Positions 34,561 through 43,523 of a DNA stretch of 64,000 bases are shown here, one piece after another. Where the stretch lies: assembly GCF_009363895.1 (NCBI RefSeq), contig NZ_CP045434.1, forward strand, positions 496,001-560,000, read 5' to 3'. The position numbers and the translations under genes are program-made. Each line of letters starts with the position of its first letter. The first letter of the stretch is position 1. Origin of the DNA: Sphingomonas ginsengisoli An et al. 2013 (GTDB taxonomy: Bacteria; Pseudomonadota; Alphaproteobacteria; Sphingomonadales; Sphingomonadaceae). Under the pieces are notes generated by a model. That model was not told the DNA's origin and ran no database searches. It saw nothing but the letters and a program-made list of their open reading frames with translations.

Positions 34561-34969
34561 GCGCCGCGTGCAGCGTCATCGCGGCGAGGCACAGGGCCGA
34601 GAGCATGAAGACGGCGAAGCGGATACGGACCACGTTGCTCGTAACCTGGATGAGGCTGTGGACGATGCGCAGCACCACATAGGCCCAGGCGAGGTAGAGG
34701 TTGATCGCGAAATGGTCGCCCATCGCCACCAGCGCGAGGGTGATCGCGTAGAACAGGGTCGGCTGTTCGTGCAGGTGGGCGTAATTGTGCGCCGGCCAGT
34801 TGACCTTGCCCGGGACCGCTTTCTCAAAATCGACCCCGCGCGAGCCGGGCGGTGGGGTCACCCCGGATTCCTTGATCTTCGGCAACCGCGCCGCCGCCAG
34901 CCAGAGCAGCATCACCAGCGTCCAGCTGACCAGTACGACGATTGGACCGAGCAATGGATTGTGCGTCAT
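34541..34969 (-). CDS. MAPEG family membrane protein
   Basis: 142 aa with four hydrophobic helices: GPIVVLVSWTLVMLLWLAAA at the N-terminus, then HLHEQPTLFYAITLALVAM, LYLAWAYVVLRIVHSL and FAVFMLSALCLAAMTLHAAL. The EQPTLFYA and RIVHSLIQ motifs are the hallmark of MAPEG (membrane-associated eicosanoid/glutathione metabolism) proteins. It may be a glutathione-dependent membrane enzyme, though bacterial members are mostly uncharacterised. It is divergent from the large glycan synthase gene. Confidence 0.9.
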   Translation of the reverse strand: MTHNPLLGPIVVLVSWTLVMLLWLAAARLPKIKESGVTPPPGSRGVDFEKAVPGKVNWPAHNYAHLHEQPTLFYAITLALVAMGDHFAINLYLAWAYVVLRIVHSLIQVTSNVVRIRFAVFMLSALCLAAMTLHAALSLAHA

Positions 34970-35085
34970 GATATCCCCCTGACCGCGCTTTTGCGGTAAC
35001 CATGACTGAAGCGAAACGATCTCCTACGCAAGCATGACAGAGACTTAAGTAACCGCGCTTTCCTCCCACGAGTAAGACGACCCGA

Positions 35086-38000
35086 ATGGCCGACCGCAGC
35101 GTTTTTCATGATCCCACCGGACGCCGGCGCAAGCGCTTCACGCTCGCGCTGACGCTGTTCATTTTGCTGAACCTGCTCGCCGCGGCGGCGCTGTTTGCCT
35201 CGATCCGATTGTTGCCGGCGGCGCCGCCACTGCCGATTGCGCTCGAGCGCGGCAAGGCGGTGACCCCGCCGCAGCAGAGCCTGCTCAAGCGGACCAGCGT
35301 CAGCATCGACCATGCGATCCAGCGGCTGTTGGGTACCCGCCCGCCGAGCGCGCGACGGGTCGGCGCGCTGCCCTCGGTCAAGGCGGCGGCCGCGCTCGGC
35401 CAGCGGGTCAGCGTCGGCTTCTACACGCCGTGGGACCCGAGTTCGGTCAGCTCCTTGAAGGCGCATATCGGCGATCTCGACTGGCTCGCCCCGGTGTGGG
35501 TGACGATGACCGGGCCCAACCACCAGCTCCAGGCGCTGCCCGACAGCGCGGGGCGGGCGATCATCAACGGCGCGGCGCACCGGCCGCTGATCCTGCCGGT
35601 CGTGCAGAATGCCGCCAACGGGGTGTTCGAGGGTGCCAATGCCGGGCGGATGCTCGCCAGCCCTGCCATGCGCAAGCAGTTGCTCGATCGGCTCGAGCCG
35701 TTCCTGGTCGCCAACCATGCCTCGGGCGTGCTGTTCGACCTCGAGGAACTCGACCCCGCGGCGCAGGCCAATTTCCGCCTGCTGCTGGGTGAGGCGAAGA
35801 AGCGTTTCGCCCCGCGGCACTGGATCATCGCCTTGGCCGCGCCGGTCGGGGCCGACTGGGACCTCGGCGCCTTCGCGCGGGTCGCCGACCGCGTCTTCCT
35901 GATGGTCTATGACGAGCATAGCAACGACGGCGAGGCCGGGCCGATCGCGTCGGAGGCATGGTGGGCCAACCAGGTCCGCGCCGCGCTCAGCCAGGTGCCG
36001 CGCGACAAGGCGGTCGTGACCATCGCCAATTATTCCTACGACTGGCACGGCAAGAGTGCCGACGCCAATTCGGTCGAAGAAGCGTGGCAGGAAGCGGCCG
36101 AGAGCGACGCGGTGCCTATGTGGGACCGGGCGAGCGGCAATTCGACCTTCGCCTATGACGATGAGAATGGCGAGCGCCACACCGTCTGGCTGCTCGACGC
36201 GGCGAGCGCGTTCAACCAGCTGAGCCTGCTCGAGCGGGCGGGGGTCCGTGACGTCGCTCTGTGGCGGATGGGGGCCGAGGATCCGGCGCTGTGGACCGAG
36301 TTCGGGCGCTCGGCGACGCGGCCCTTGAACGCCGGGCTGCTCCAGTCGCTGGCACAGGTCAGCAACGTCGACGTCGAGGGCAATGGCGAAATCCTGCGGA
36401 TCACCTCGCTGCCGTCGGCGGGACGGCGGAACATCACGATCGGCCGCAACGGGCTGATCGACGGGGTCGACTTCAAGCAACTCCCCAAGCCCTACACGAT
36501 CAACCGCACCGGCGATCAGCCGGGGCTGATCGCGCTGACCTTCGACGACGGGCCCGACCGCCGCTGGACTCCGAAAATCCTCGACATCCTCAAGTCCAAC
36601 CATGTCCCGGCGACCTTCTTCATCGTCGGCGAGAACGGGCTAACCGAGTACAGCCTGCTGCGGCGGATGATCGACGAAGGCAATGAGATCGGCAGCCACA
36701 CCTATACGCACCCCAATCTGGCGACGACCGGGACCGCGCGGACGCTGTTCGAGCTCAATGCGACGCAGCGCCTGTTCCAGGCCTTTACCGGGCGGTCGTT
36801 GAAGCTGTTCCGTGCGCCCTATTTCGGGGACGCCGAGCCGACCACCGCCGACGAAATCCTCCCCGCGCTCGAAGCGCAGCAGCGCGGCTACATCAGCGTC
36901 GGTCTGCACGTCGACAGCGAGGACTGGCAGCGGCCGGGCGTGCCGGCGATCGTCAACAATGTGGTGACGGGGGTGCTGGCCGGGACCCCGGACCGCAGCG
37001 CCAACATCATTCTAATGCACGACAGCGGCGGCGATCGGGCGGAAACCGTCGCCGCGCTGCCGCAGATCATCGCCCAGCTGAAGGCGCGCGGCTACCGTTT
37101 CGTCCCGGTGTCCGAGCTGGCGGGGCTGAGCCCGGCGCAGGCGATGCCGGTGCTGAGCACCGCCGACCAGGCGACCGCGCAATTCTCGCTGTTCCTGTTC
37201 CTGGCGCTGGGCTTCCTCGTCACCAGCCTGGGCGTGCTGTTCGCGGTGGCGCTGACTCTCGGGGTCGGGCGGGCGCTGGTGCTGAGCGGGCTGGCATTGC
37301 TGAACGCCCGGCGCGAGCTGGCGCGGGTCAAGCCGCCGATCGATCCCGCGACCTTCGTCACCGTGCTGATCCCGGCCTATAATGAGGAAGCAGTGATCGA
37401 GCGCTCGGTCCGCACCGTGCTCGCCAGCACCGACGTCAAGCTCGAGGTGATCGTCATCGACGACGGGTCGAAGGACCGCACCTCGGCCATCGTCCGCGAT
37501 GCGTTCAGCGGGGACGAGCGGGTGCGGCTGCTGACGCTGGAGAATGGCGGCAAGGCGCACGCGCTCAACCAGGGGCTGGCGCTGGCGGGGGGCGAGATCG
37601 TCATCGCGCTCGACGCCGACACCCAGTTCGAGCCGACCACCATCGCGCGGCTGGCACGGTGGTTCGCGGCCGATCCCAAGCTCGGCGCGGTGGCGGGCAA
37701 CGCCAAGGTCGGCAACCGGATCAACCTCATCACCCGCTGGCAGGCATTGGAATATGTCACGGCGCAGAACCTCGAGCGGCGTGCGCTCGCCTGGCTCGGC
37801 GCGATGACGGTGGTGCCGGGCGCGGTGGGGGCATGGCGCCGCGCGGCAATTGCCGAGGTCGGCGGCTATCCCGGCGACACGCTGGCCGAGGACCAGGATC
37901 TGACGATCGCGGTGCAGCGTCTGGGCTGGGAGGTCACCTACGATCAGTCGGCGGTCGCCTGGACCGAAGCGCCGCACTCGATCCGTCAGCTCGCCCGCCA

Positions 38001-38502
38001 GCGCTTCCGGTGGGCGTTCGGCACGATCCAGTGCCTGTGGAAGCACAAGCGCGTGATCAGCTCGGGCAAGCCCAAGGGGCTGGCGTTCATCGGCCTGCCC
38101 CAGGCGATCCTGTTCCAGCTGCTGTTCGCGCTGGTGTCGCCGCTGATCGACCTCGCGCTGATCGTCAGCATCGTGACCACCAGCCTGTCGATCCACGATC
38201 ACGGCCTCACCTACGTCCAGGGCGACTTGAACCGCATGGCGGCCTTCTGGCTGCTGTTCGCGGCGATCGATCTCGTCGCGGGGCTGATCGCCTTCGCGCT
38301 CGAGCGGCGCGAGCGGTGGCGGCTGATCGTCTGGCTGCTGCCGATGCGCTTCGTCTATCGCCAGATCATGTATTACGTGGTGATCAAGGCGACGATCCAG
38401 GCGCTGCGCGGGCCCAAGGTCGGGTGGACCACGGTCGCGCGGCGTGGCTCGGTCGAGCTCAAGCCCGCGGCGCCGGCGAAGAAGCTCGAGACGGTCGACT
38501 GA
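35086..38502 (+). CDS. Trifunctional glycan enzyme: GH18-like, polysaccharide deacetylase and GT2 synthase
   Basis: 1138 aa. After a cytoplasmic basic N-terminus and a membrane helix (about 20-44), a GH18-like domain spans about 100-420 (VSVGFYTPW, DLEELDPAA with Asp218/Glu220). A CE4 NodB domain follows from about 480 (LTFDDGPDRRW at 484, GSHTYTHPN with His538 and His542, and a C-terminal HDSGGDR). After another helix (about 695-745) comes a processive GT2 domain (IPAYNEE, VIDDGSKDRT, ALDADTQFEPT, QRFRWAFGTIQ), then several C-terminal helices. The topology puts hydrolase and deacetylase outside and the synthase inside, a one-protein version of a PgaB/PgaC-type system that would make and de-N-acetylate a poly-GlcNAc-like polymer (inference). 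A bidirectional terminator follows. Confidence 0.9.
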   Translation: MADRSVFHDPTGRRRKRFTLALTLFILLNLLAAAALFASIRLLPAAPPLPIALERGKAVTPPQQSLLKRTSVSIDHAIQRLLGTRPPSARRVGALPSVKAAAALGQRVSVGFYTPWDPSSVSSLKAHIGDLDWLAPVWVTMTGPNHQLQALPDSAGRAIINGAAHRPLILPVVQNAANGVFEGANAGRMLASPAMRKQLLDRLEPFLVANHASGVLFDLEELDPAAQANFRLLLGEAKKRFAPRHWIIALAAPVGADWDLGAFARVADRVFLMVYDEHSNDGEAGPIASEAWWANQVRAALSQVPRDKAVVTIANYSYDWHGKSADANSVEEAWQEAAESDAVPMWDRASGNSTFAYDDENGERHTVWLLDAASAFNQLSLLERAGVRDVALWRMGAEDPALWTEFGRSATRPLNAGLLQSLAQVSNVDVEGNGEILRITSLPSAGRRNITIGRNGLIDGVDFKQLPKPYTINRTGDQPGLIALTFDDGPDRRWTPKILDILKSNHVPATFFIVGENGLTEYSLLRRMIDEGNEIGSHTYTHPNLATTGTARTLFELNATQRLFQAFTGRSLKLFRAPYFGDAEPTTADEILPALEAQQRGYISVGLHVDSEDWQRPGVPAIVNNVVTGVLAGTPDRSANIILMHDSGGDRAETVAALPQIIAQLKARGYRFVPVSELAGLSPAQAMPVLSTADQATAQFSLFLFLALGFLVTSLGVLFAVALTLGVGRALVLSGLALLNARRELARVKPPIDPATFVTVLIPAYNEEAVIERSVRTVLASTDVKLEVIVIDDGSKDRTSAIVRDAFSGDERVRLLTLENGGKAHALNQGLALAGGEIVIALDADTQFEPTTIARLARWFAADPKLGAVAGNAKVGNRINLITRWQALEYVTAQNLERRALAWLGAMTVVPGAVGAWRRAAIAEVGGYPGDTLAEDQDLTIAVQRLGWEVTYDQSAVAWTEAPHSIRQLARQRFRWAFGTIQCLWKHKRVISSGKPKGLAFIGLPQAILFQLLFALVSPLIDLALIVSIVTTSLSIHDHGLTYVQGDLNRMAAFWLLFAAIDLVAGLIAFALERRERWRLIVWLLPMRFVYRQIMYYVVIKATIQALRGPKVGWTTVARRGSVELKPAAPAKKLETVD

Positions 38503-38508
38503 GCATAG

Positions 38509-38548
38509 AAAAAGGCCCGCCGCTCGGGGGAGCGACGGGCCCATTTTC
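38509..38548. terminator. Bidirectional intrinsic terminator
   Basis: An A-run (38509-38513) precedes a stem GGCCCG-C-CGCTC / GAGCG-A-CGGGCC (38514-38541, one mismatch, GGGG loop), followed by CATTTT. It works for both convergent genes: the GH18-CE4-GT2 gene and the deoxyhypusine-synthase-like gene. Confidence 0.85.
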
Positions 38549-38566
38549 TGGTCGAAGCGTCGAGGC

Positions 38567-39625
38567 TTAGTCGAACAGCTTGGCGAAGGCGCGCTTGGCG
38601 CGGGTCTTCCAGTGGCCGCGATGGTAGGCGTCGGAGGCCAGCAGCGGCAGCACGCTGGTCGCCTCGGCGAACACCATCTGCTCGAGCGCGGTCGAGACCT
38701 TGCCCCAGCTCGCCGCCTCCTGGAGGGTCGAGGAGGAGCAGGCGCCGTCGCGGACGTCGGCGACGGTGATCTGCACGGCGTATTTGTGCACCTCGACATC
38801 GTCGTGGCCGAGGATCTCGGCGCAGACCACGGTGTCTTGGGTAAAGTTCTTGGGCACGCCGCCGCCGATCATCAGCAGGCCGGTGGTCCCCGCCTTGATC
38901 TTGATGTCGGTCAGCTCACGGAAGTCGGCGATGGCGTCGAGCACCATGTAGGGCTTGCCTTCCTTCATCCGGTCGACCTGGTGCTTGACGAGGCCGAAGC
39001 CCGCCGAGCTGTCGACGAATGCCGGGCAGAAGATCGGCACGTCATGCTCGTAGGCGAGCTGGACGAGGCTGCCCTGCTTCTTGGCGTTGCCCTCGCTCAG
39101 CCACTTGCCCATCTCGCGGATGAAGGCGCGGCTGGAGTAGGGCTTGGGGTCGAGGGCATCGGCGATGCGGCCGATGGTGAAGTCGCAGTCCTGCAGCTGC
39201 GTCTCGTCGATATAGGTGTCGTAAATGCGGTCGATGTAGAGCGAGCGCAGCGTGTCATCGTCAGGGATTTCAAGCGCTTGATAGTGCTTGTGGCCAAGCG
39301 CTTCGAAGAAATCCATGTCGACGATCGAGGCGCCGGTGGCGACGATCGCGTCGACCATATTCGAGCGGACCAGCTCGGCATAGAGGTCCATGCAGCCACC
39401 GGCCGAGGTCGAGCCGGCGATCACCAGGATGACCGAGCAGTCTGGATCGGCCAGCATCTGGTTGTAGATGCCGGTCGCGCGCGACAGGTCGCGGCTGGTG
39501 AAGCTCATCTTGCCCATCGCGTCGACGATCGGGCGGGCGTCGAACTTGGTGATGTCGATATGCTCGACGGTCGACGACAGCAGCTCCGCCTTGCGGGTGT
39601 CGTTGATCTTGGTCTCGGTGTTCAT
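38567..39625 (-). CDS. Deoxyhypusine-synthase-like protein (candidate homospermidine synthase)
   Basis: 352 aa, about the length of eukaryotic deoxyhypusine synthase. NAD-binding segments such as VIAGSTSAGGCMDLYAELV, VATGASIVDMDFFEALGHKHY and GGGVPKNFTQD are seen, and the catalytic-Lys motif SWGKV near residue 307 is kept. Bacteria lack eIF5A, so the enzyme probably transfers the aminobutyl group of spermidine to another amine. It lies beside an ornithine decarboxylase gene (167 bp apart, same strand). Sphingomonas is known for sym-homospermidine, so a homospermidine-forming role is likely (inference). Bacterial DHS homologues are also annotated with a guanidino-polyamine synthase name. Confidence 0.85.
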   Translation of the reverse strand: MNTETKINDTRKAELLSSTVEHIDITKFDARPIVDAMGKMSFTSRDLSRATGIYNQMLADPDCSVILVIAGSTSAGGCMDLYAELVRSNMVDAIVATGASIVDMDFFEALGHKHYQALEIPDDDTLRSLYIDRIYDTYIDETQLQDCDFTIGRIADALDPKPYSSRAFIREMGKWLSEGNAKKQGSLVQLAYEHDVPIFCPAFVDSSAGFGLVKHQVDRMKEGKPYMVLDAIADFRELTDIKIKAGTTGLLMIGGGVPKNFTQDTVVCAEILGHDDVEVHKYAVQITVADVRDGACSSSTLQEAASWGKVSTALEQMVFAEATSVLPLLASDAYHRGHWKTRAKRAFAKLFD

Positions 39626-39674
39626 GGGTTTTCTTCCATCCTGCTTTGGACAAGATGCTCGTCATTCATACGCC

Positions 39675-39756
39675 GTCACCCCGGGCTCGACCCGGGGTCC
39701 ACCTGTCCTTCGAGCGAGCAAGAAGAAGGTGGATGCCGGATCAAGTCCGGCATGAC
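39675..39756. repeat. REP-like inverted pair, family A
   Basis: Two 31-bp palindromic units face each other: one starting GTCACCCCGGGCTCGACCC (39675-39705) and one starting AAGGTGGATGCCGGATCAAG (39726-39756). They share the GTCA...CCACCT frame in opposite orientation. The pair fills the gap between the two polyamine genes. Close relatives occur at 51888-51964 and 52293-52323. Confidence 0.88.
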
Positions 39757-39792
39757 GGTAATGGTTGCGCCTGGACGCTTAGCGGTGACGAA

Positions 39793-41043
39793 TTACAGCG
39801 TCACGACGTTGGAGCGCTGATCCTCACGGGTCACCGCGCCGTAGAGGCTGGCCATCGGTTCGTCGGTCACGACCACCGCCGGCGCGGTGGCCGAGCCGAA
39901 GCCGTTGAACGCGGTCCGCATCGCCGAGCCGTAGGCGCCGAGCATGCCGATCTCGATATAGTCGCCGGCCTTGACGTCGCCCGGCAGGACGAAGGGGCCG
40001 GCCATCTGATCGAGATCGTCGCAGGTCGGGCCGTAGAAGCTGAACGGCATGTCGCGCGTATCGGACTCGGTCTCGCGAACGAGGCTGACCGGGAAGCGCC
40101 AGGCGATGTGCGCGGCGTCGAACAACGTCCCGTAGGCGCCGTCGTTGATGTAGAGTTCGTCGCCGCGGCGCTTCTCGACCCGCACCAGCACGGATGCATA
40201 TTCGGCGCACAGCGCGCGGCCCGGCTCACACCACAGTTCGGCCGAGTAGCTGATCGGCAGCTTCTCGAACGCCTCGTGGATGACCGCGAAATAGGTCTCG
40301 AGCGGCGGGGGCTCCATCCCCGGATAGGAGGAGGGGAAGCCGCCGCCGACGTCGACGATGTCGACGGTGACCGCCGCCTCGACGATCGCGTCGCGGACGC
40401 GCGCCATCGCCTCGGCATAGGCCGCCGGGGTCATCGCCTGGCTGCCGACGTGGAAGCACAGGCCGAGCGCGTCGGCGGCCTGGCGGGCCGCCATCAGCAG
40501 CGCCTTCTGCTCGTCGGGCGCGGCGCCGAACTTGGACGCCAGGCTCAGCTTGGCATGCTCGCTCGACACCCGCAGGCGGACCAGCAGGTTCAAGTCGGTG
40601 GCGGCAACGCCCTCGGTCGAGGTCGCCGCGACGATCTTGTCGAGCTCCTCCATCGAATCGAGGCTGAAGGTCTTCACGCCGTGCTGGAAATAGGCCTCGG
40701 CGATCGCTTCCTCGGCCTTGACCGGGTGCATGAAGCACAGGGTCGCGTTCGGCAGGGTGCCGGCGACCAGGCGCACCTCACCGATCGAGGCCACGTCGTA
40801 ATGCGTGACCCCGCCGTCCCACAGCACCTGCAAGAGGTCTGGGGAGGGGTTGGCCTTGACCGCATAGAGCGACCGGCCCGGAAACTTCTCCACGAAGAAG
40901 CGGGCGGCACGGCGAGCGGCATGCGGACGGAGAAGCGTGACCGGCTGCACCGGCTTCGACTTCGCGATCTCGGCCGCGCCGGAAACGACGGCGGGGCCAA
41001 ACGGGGCGGACGCTAGCCCCAGCGCGCGATGATGCTTGTGCAA
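39793..41043 (-). CDS. Ornithine/lysine decarboxylase, fold type III PLP enzyme
   Basis: 416 aa from the TTG at 41043, chosen because GGAGG lies 9 nt upstream; a TTG ten codons earlier has nothing comparable. The PLP-Lys is in LYAVKANPS, followed by YDVASIGEV, the HVGSQ motif, the phosphate-binding VDVGGGFP, CEPGRALCAEYAS, and the active-site FYGPTCDDLDQM (Cys) and GAYGSAMRTAFNGF. It makes putrescine from ornithine, feeding the deoxyhypusine-synthase-like enzyme encoded next. The 211-bp upstream gap, shared with the divergent dehydratase, holds promoter sequence but no other recognisable gene. Confidence 0.94.
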   Translation of the reverse strand: MHKHHRALGLASAPFGPAVVSGAAEIAKSKPVQPVTLLRPHAARRAARFFVEKFPGRSLYAVKANPSPDLLQVLWDGGVTHYDVASIGEVRLVAGTLPNATLCFMHPVKAEEAIAEAYFQHGVKTFSLDSMEELDKIVAATSTEGVAATDLNLLVRLRVSSEHAKLSLASKFGAAPDEQKALLMAARQAADALGLCFHVGSQAMTPAAYAEAMARVRDAIVEAAVTVDIVDVGGGFPSSYPGMEPPPLETYFAVIHEAFEKLPISYSAELWCEPGRALCAEYASVLVRVEKRRGDELYINDGAYGTLFDAAHIAWRFPVSLVRETESDTRDMPFSFYGPTCDDLDQMAGPFVLPGDVKAGDYIEIGMLGAYGSAMRTAFNGFGSATAPAVVVTDEPMASLYGAVTREDQRSNVVTL

Positions 41044-41254
41044 CTCAAGGGACCTCCAAATGCCTCGCGGCAATCATTGACGAAAAGCTGCCTTGCGGTT
41101 GGAAGTCCCATGGGGCAGCGGAGGCGCGATATATGGAGGGGGGTCCCTTAACGCAACATTTTTGTCGCATGGTTTTCGGACCCGCGGCACCGCTCGTCGC
41201 AACTGCGCCACACCCCGTCCAAGCCGCTGACAAGCATAAGGAATTTCACAAGTC

Positions 41255-42205
41255 GTGACTCTCGACCATGACTCGATTGTGGCAGCCGCCGAGCGCATCG
41301 CTGGGCTGGTCGAGCGCACGCCGCTCATCGAAGCGAATCTGCCGGGCGGGCGGGTGTGGCTCAAGGCCGAGTGCCGGCAGACCGGGGGCAGCTTCAAGCT
41401 GCGCGGGGCGACCAACCGGTTGCTCCAGCTGAGCCAGGCCGAGCGGCGCGCCGGGGTGGTGGCTTTCTCCTCGGGCAATCATGCGCAGGGCGTGGCGATC
41501 GCGGCCGCACGGCTGGGCATCCCGGCGACGATTGTGATGCCGGCCGACGCGCCAGCGCTGAAGGTGGCGGGGACGCGCGCTGAGGGGGCGGAGATCGTCT
41601 TCTACGACCGCGGACACGAGGATCGCGTCGCCATCGCCGAGAAGCTGGCGGCGGAGCGGGGCGCGGTGGTGGTGCCGAGCTTCGACGATTACGCCATCGT
41701 TGCGGGCCAAGGGACGGCGGGGCTCGAGACCGTCGCGCAATGCCCCGAGCCGGTGCGGCGGATCCTCGTCTGCACCGGGGGCGGGGGGCTGGCGGCGGGG
41801 ATCGCGCTGGCGGTGCCGGAAGCCGACATCATCTGCGTCGAGCCCGCGGGGTGGGACGACATGGGGCGGTCGCTTGGCGCTGGGCGAATCGAGCCAGTCG
41901 GCCCGAACCCGCCGCCGACGCTTTGCGACGCGCTGCAGACGCCGCTGGTGTCGCCGATCACCTTCGGCGTGCTGGCAGAGCGCGGGGCGCGGGGAGTGTC
42001 TGTCAGCGAGGACGAAGTGAAGGCGGCGGTGCGCTGGGCGTGGCGCGCGCTTGGGCTGGTGGTCGAGCCTGGCGGGGCGGTGGCGCTGGCGGCATTGCTG
42101 GCGGGCAAGGTGGCGGTCGAGCCGGGGACAGTGGCGACGCTATCGGGCGGGAATATCGATCCCGCGCTGCATGAGAAGATCGTCGGGGAGGGCCGCTCGT
42201 CCTGA
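41255..42205 (+). CDS. Threonine dehydratase / serine racemase-type PLP enzyme
   Basis: 316 aa with a GTG start. A fold type II PLP enzyme. The Schiff-base Lys is in TGGSFKLRGATNR, the Ser/Asn loop is FSSGNHAQGVA, and the glycine loop is CTGGGGLAAGIALA. The C-terminal regulatory ACT domain of biosynthetic IlvA is absent, so it is a catabolic-type enzyme that deaminates L-threonine or L-serine (or racemises serine). The last codons and stop fall inside a REP-like repeat (family B), which probably also acts as terminator. Confidence 0.9.
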   Translation: MTLDHDSIVAAAERIAGLVERTPLIEANLPGGRVWLKAECRQTGGSFKLRGATNRLLQLSQAERRAGVVAFSSGNHAQGVAIAAARLGIPATIVMPADAPALKVAGTRAEGAEIVFYDRGHEDRVAIAEKLAAERGAVVVPSFDDYAIVAGQGTAGLETVAQCPEPVRRILVCTGGGGLAAGIALAVPEADIICVEPAGWDDMGRSLGAGRIEPVGPNPPPTLCDALQTPLVSPITFGVLAERGARGVSVSEDEVKAAVRWAWRALGLVVEPGGAVALAALLAGKVAVEPGTVATLSGGNIDPALHEKIVGEGRSS

Positions 42206-42274
42206 GCGGAAGCCCGCAGGGCTGAAGTCGAAGGGCGCCCTTCGACTGCGCTACGCTCCGCTCAGGACGAGCGG
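42194..42274. repeat. REP-like hairpin, family B, acting as terminator
   Basis: CCGCTCGTCCTGAGCGGA and its exact reverse complement flank an inner inverted pair (GAAGTCGAAGGGCGC with GCGCCCTTCGACT). It lies between the convergent dehydratase and the small helical protein gene and includes the dehydratase stop. Relatives are at 55056-55160 and 62551-62632. Confidence 0.88.
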
Positions 42275-42282
42275 AGGGACGC

Positions 42283-42534
42283 TTAGGCGACGGCGGTCCG
42301 ATATTCGCCGGGATCGACCTGCGAAGGCGAGTTGCGCTCGACGGTGCGGGTCAGCTCTTCGAGCTCGGCAGCGAGAATCTGCAGTTCGGCGGCGAGTGCC
42401 TTGGGATCGACCTCGGCGAGATTCTCGGAAGCGTCGAGGAGCGTGTCGAGCATCATCGCGATGCACGGCAGGATCGTCTCCTCGATCCGGTCGAACGCCT
42501 CGGTCAGGCGGTCCTGCTGTTCGCGCACGTTCAT
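42283..42534 (-). CDS. Small helical protein, unknown function
   Basis: 83 aa, starting MNVREQQDRLTEAFDRIEE. It is almost entirely amphipathic helix with heptad-like Leu/Ile spacing (ALAAELQILAAELEELTRTVE), so a coiled-coil partner protein is likely. Codon bias fits the neighbours. It is divergent from a small membrane protein gene, 51 bp away. No family recognised. Confidence 0.72.
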   Translation of the reverse strand: MNVREQQDRLTEAFDRIEETILPCIAMMLDTLLDASENLAEVDPKALAAELQILAAELEELTRTVERNSPSQVDPGEYRTAVA

Positions 42535-42585
42535 GAAGCTGCTAGCTAGCGCGGCGAAGTTAAGAAACTGCCAAGGAGCGGACGA

Positions 42586-42753
42586 GTGAGCGGAGTGGTG
42601 GCGGCGATCTTTTCGGTGGCAGTGATCGCCGCCTTCACCCTGCTTGGCTTCGGGGTCCGCTTCGCGCTTCAGCCCGCGACCCGCAAGAACGGCGCGCTGA
42701 TGATCGTGGCGGGGGTGGTAATCCTCGCCAACGTGCTGATCTGGACGGTGTGA
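42586..42753 (+). CDS. Small two-helix membrane protein (55 aa)
   Basis: GTG start preceded by AAGGAG with 7-nt spacing. The product has two hydrophobic helices, VVAAIFSVAVIAAFTLLGFG and ALMIVAGVVILANVLIW, joined by a short basic loop RFALQPATRKNG. The layout is typical of small inner-membrane proteins of unknown function. It ends 4 bp before the end of the convergent hydrolase gene. Confidence 0.75.
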   Translation: MSGVVAAIFSVAVIAAFTLLGFGVRFALQPATRKNGALMIVAGVVILANVLIWTV

Positions 42754-42757
42754 GCGC

Positions 42758-43429
42758 CTAGCGGCGGCCGACCGGCGCCTTGGGAAGGGGCTGGGCGAGC
42801 CGCATGTCGACGTAGTCCTCGACGATCTTCATGAGGAGGTCGAGCTCGTTGGCGAAGAAGTGGTTGGCGCCGGGGATCGTCTCGTGGGCGATGGTGATGT
42901 GGCGCTGGGTCCGGAGCTTGTCGACCAGCTTCTGCACCGCCGCCGGTGTGACCACCTCGTCGGCCTCGCCCTGGACGATGATGCCCGAGGAGGGGCAGGG
43001 GGCGAGGAAGCTGAAGTCGTACATGTTGGCCGGCGGGGCGATCGAGATGAAGCCCTTGATCTCGGGACGCCGCATGAGGAGCTGCATCCCGATCCAGGCG
43101 CCGAAGCTGACCCCGGCGACCCAGGTCTGCTCGGCCTCGGGATGGATCTGCTGGACCCAGTCGAGCGCGCTCGCCGCGTCGGACAGTTCGCCAACGCCAT
43201 TGTCGAACACGCCCTGGCTCTTGCCGACCCCGCGGAAGTTGAACCGCAGGGTGGCGAAGCCGCGCTTGACGAACGCCTGGTACAGGAGCTGCACCAGCTT
43301 GTTGTTCATCGTGCCGCCCGCCTGCGGGTGGCTGTGGAGGATCAGCGCGACCGGCGCGCGCGGGCGCACCCCGGGGTGAAAGCGGCCTTCGAGACGGCCC
43401 TCGGGCCCGGGAAAGATAACTTCGGGCAT
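42758..43429 (-). CDS. Alpha/beta hydrolase
   Basis: 223 aa of the COG2945 type. It has LILHSHPQAGGTMNNK near residue 29, the RFNFRGVGKSQG segment, nucleophile elbow GVSFGAW (Ser), the acid in QGEADEVV and the base in PGANHFFANE. It is cytoplasmic, without signal peptide. The substrate is unknown. It is divergent from the first cysteine desulfurase. Confidence 0.9.
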   Translation of the reverse strand: MPEVIFPGPEGRLEGRFHPGVRPRAPVALILHSHPQAGGTMNNKLVQLLYQAFVKRGFATLRFNFRGVGKSQGVFDNGVGELSDAASALDWVQQIHPEAEQTWVAGVSFGAWIGMQLLMRRPEIKGFISIAPPANMYDFSFLAPCPSSGIIVQGEADEVVTPAAVQKLVDKLRTQRHITIAHETIPGANHFFANELDLLMKIVEDYVDMRLAQPLPKAPVGRR

Positions 43430-43523
43430 GACCCTCTGGATGTGTAAGGTGTGACTTGAAAGTGGCCGCGCCTATATAGGGTCGGTTCATCAACAGGCAA
43501 TCGGCGGCTGCTCGCACGCGCTC

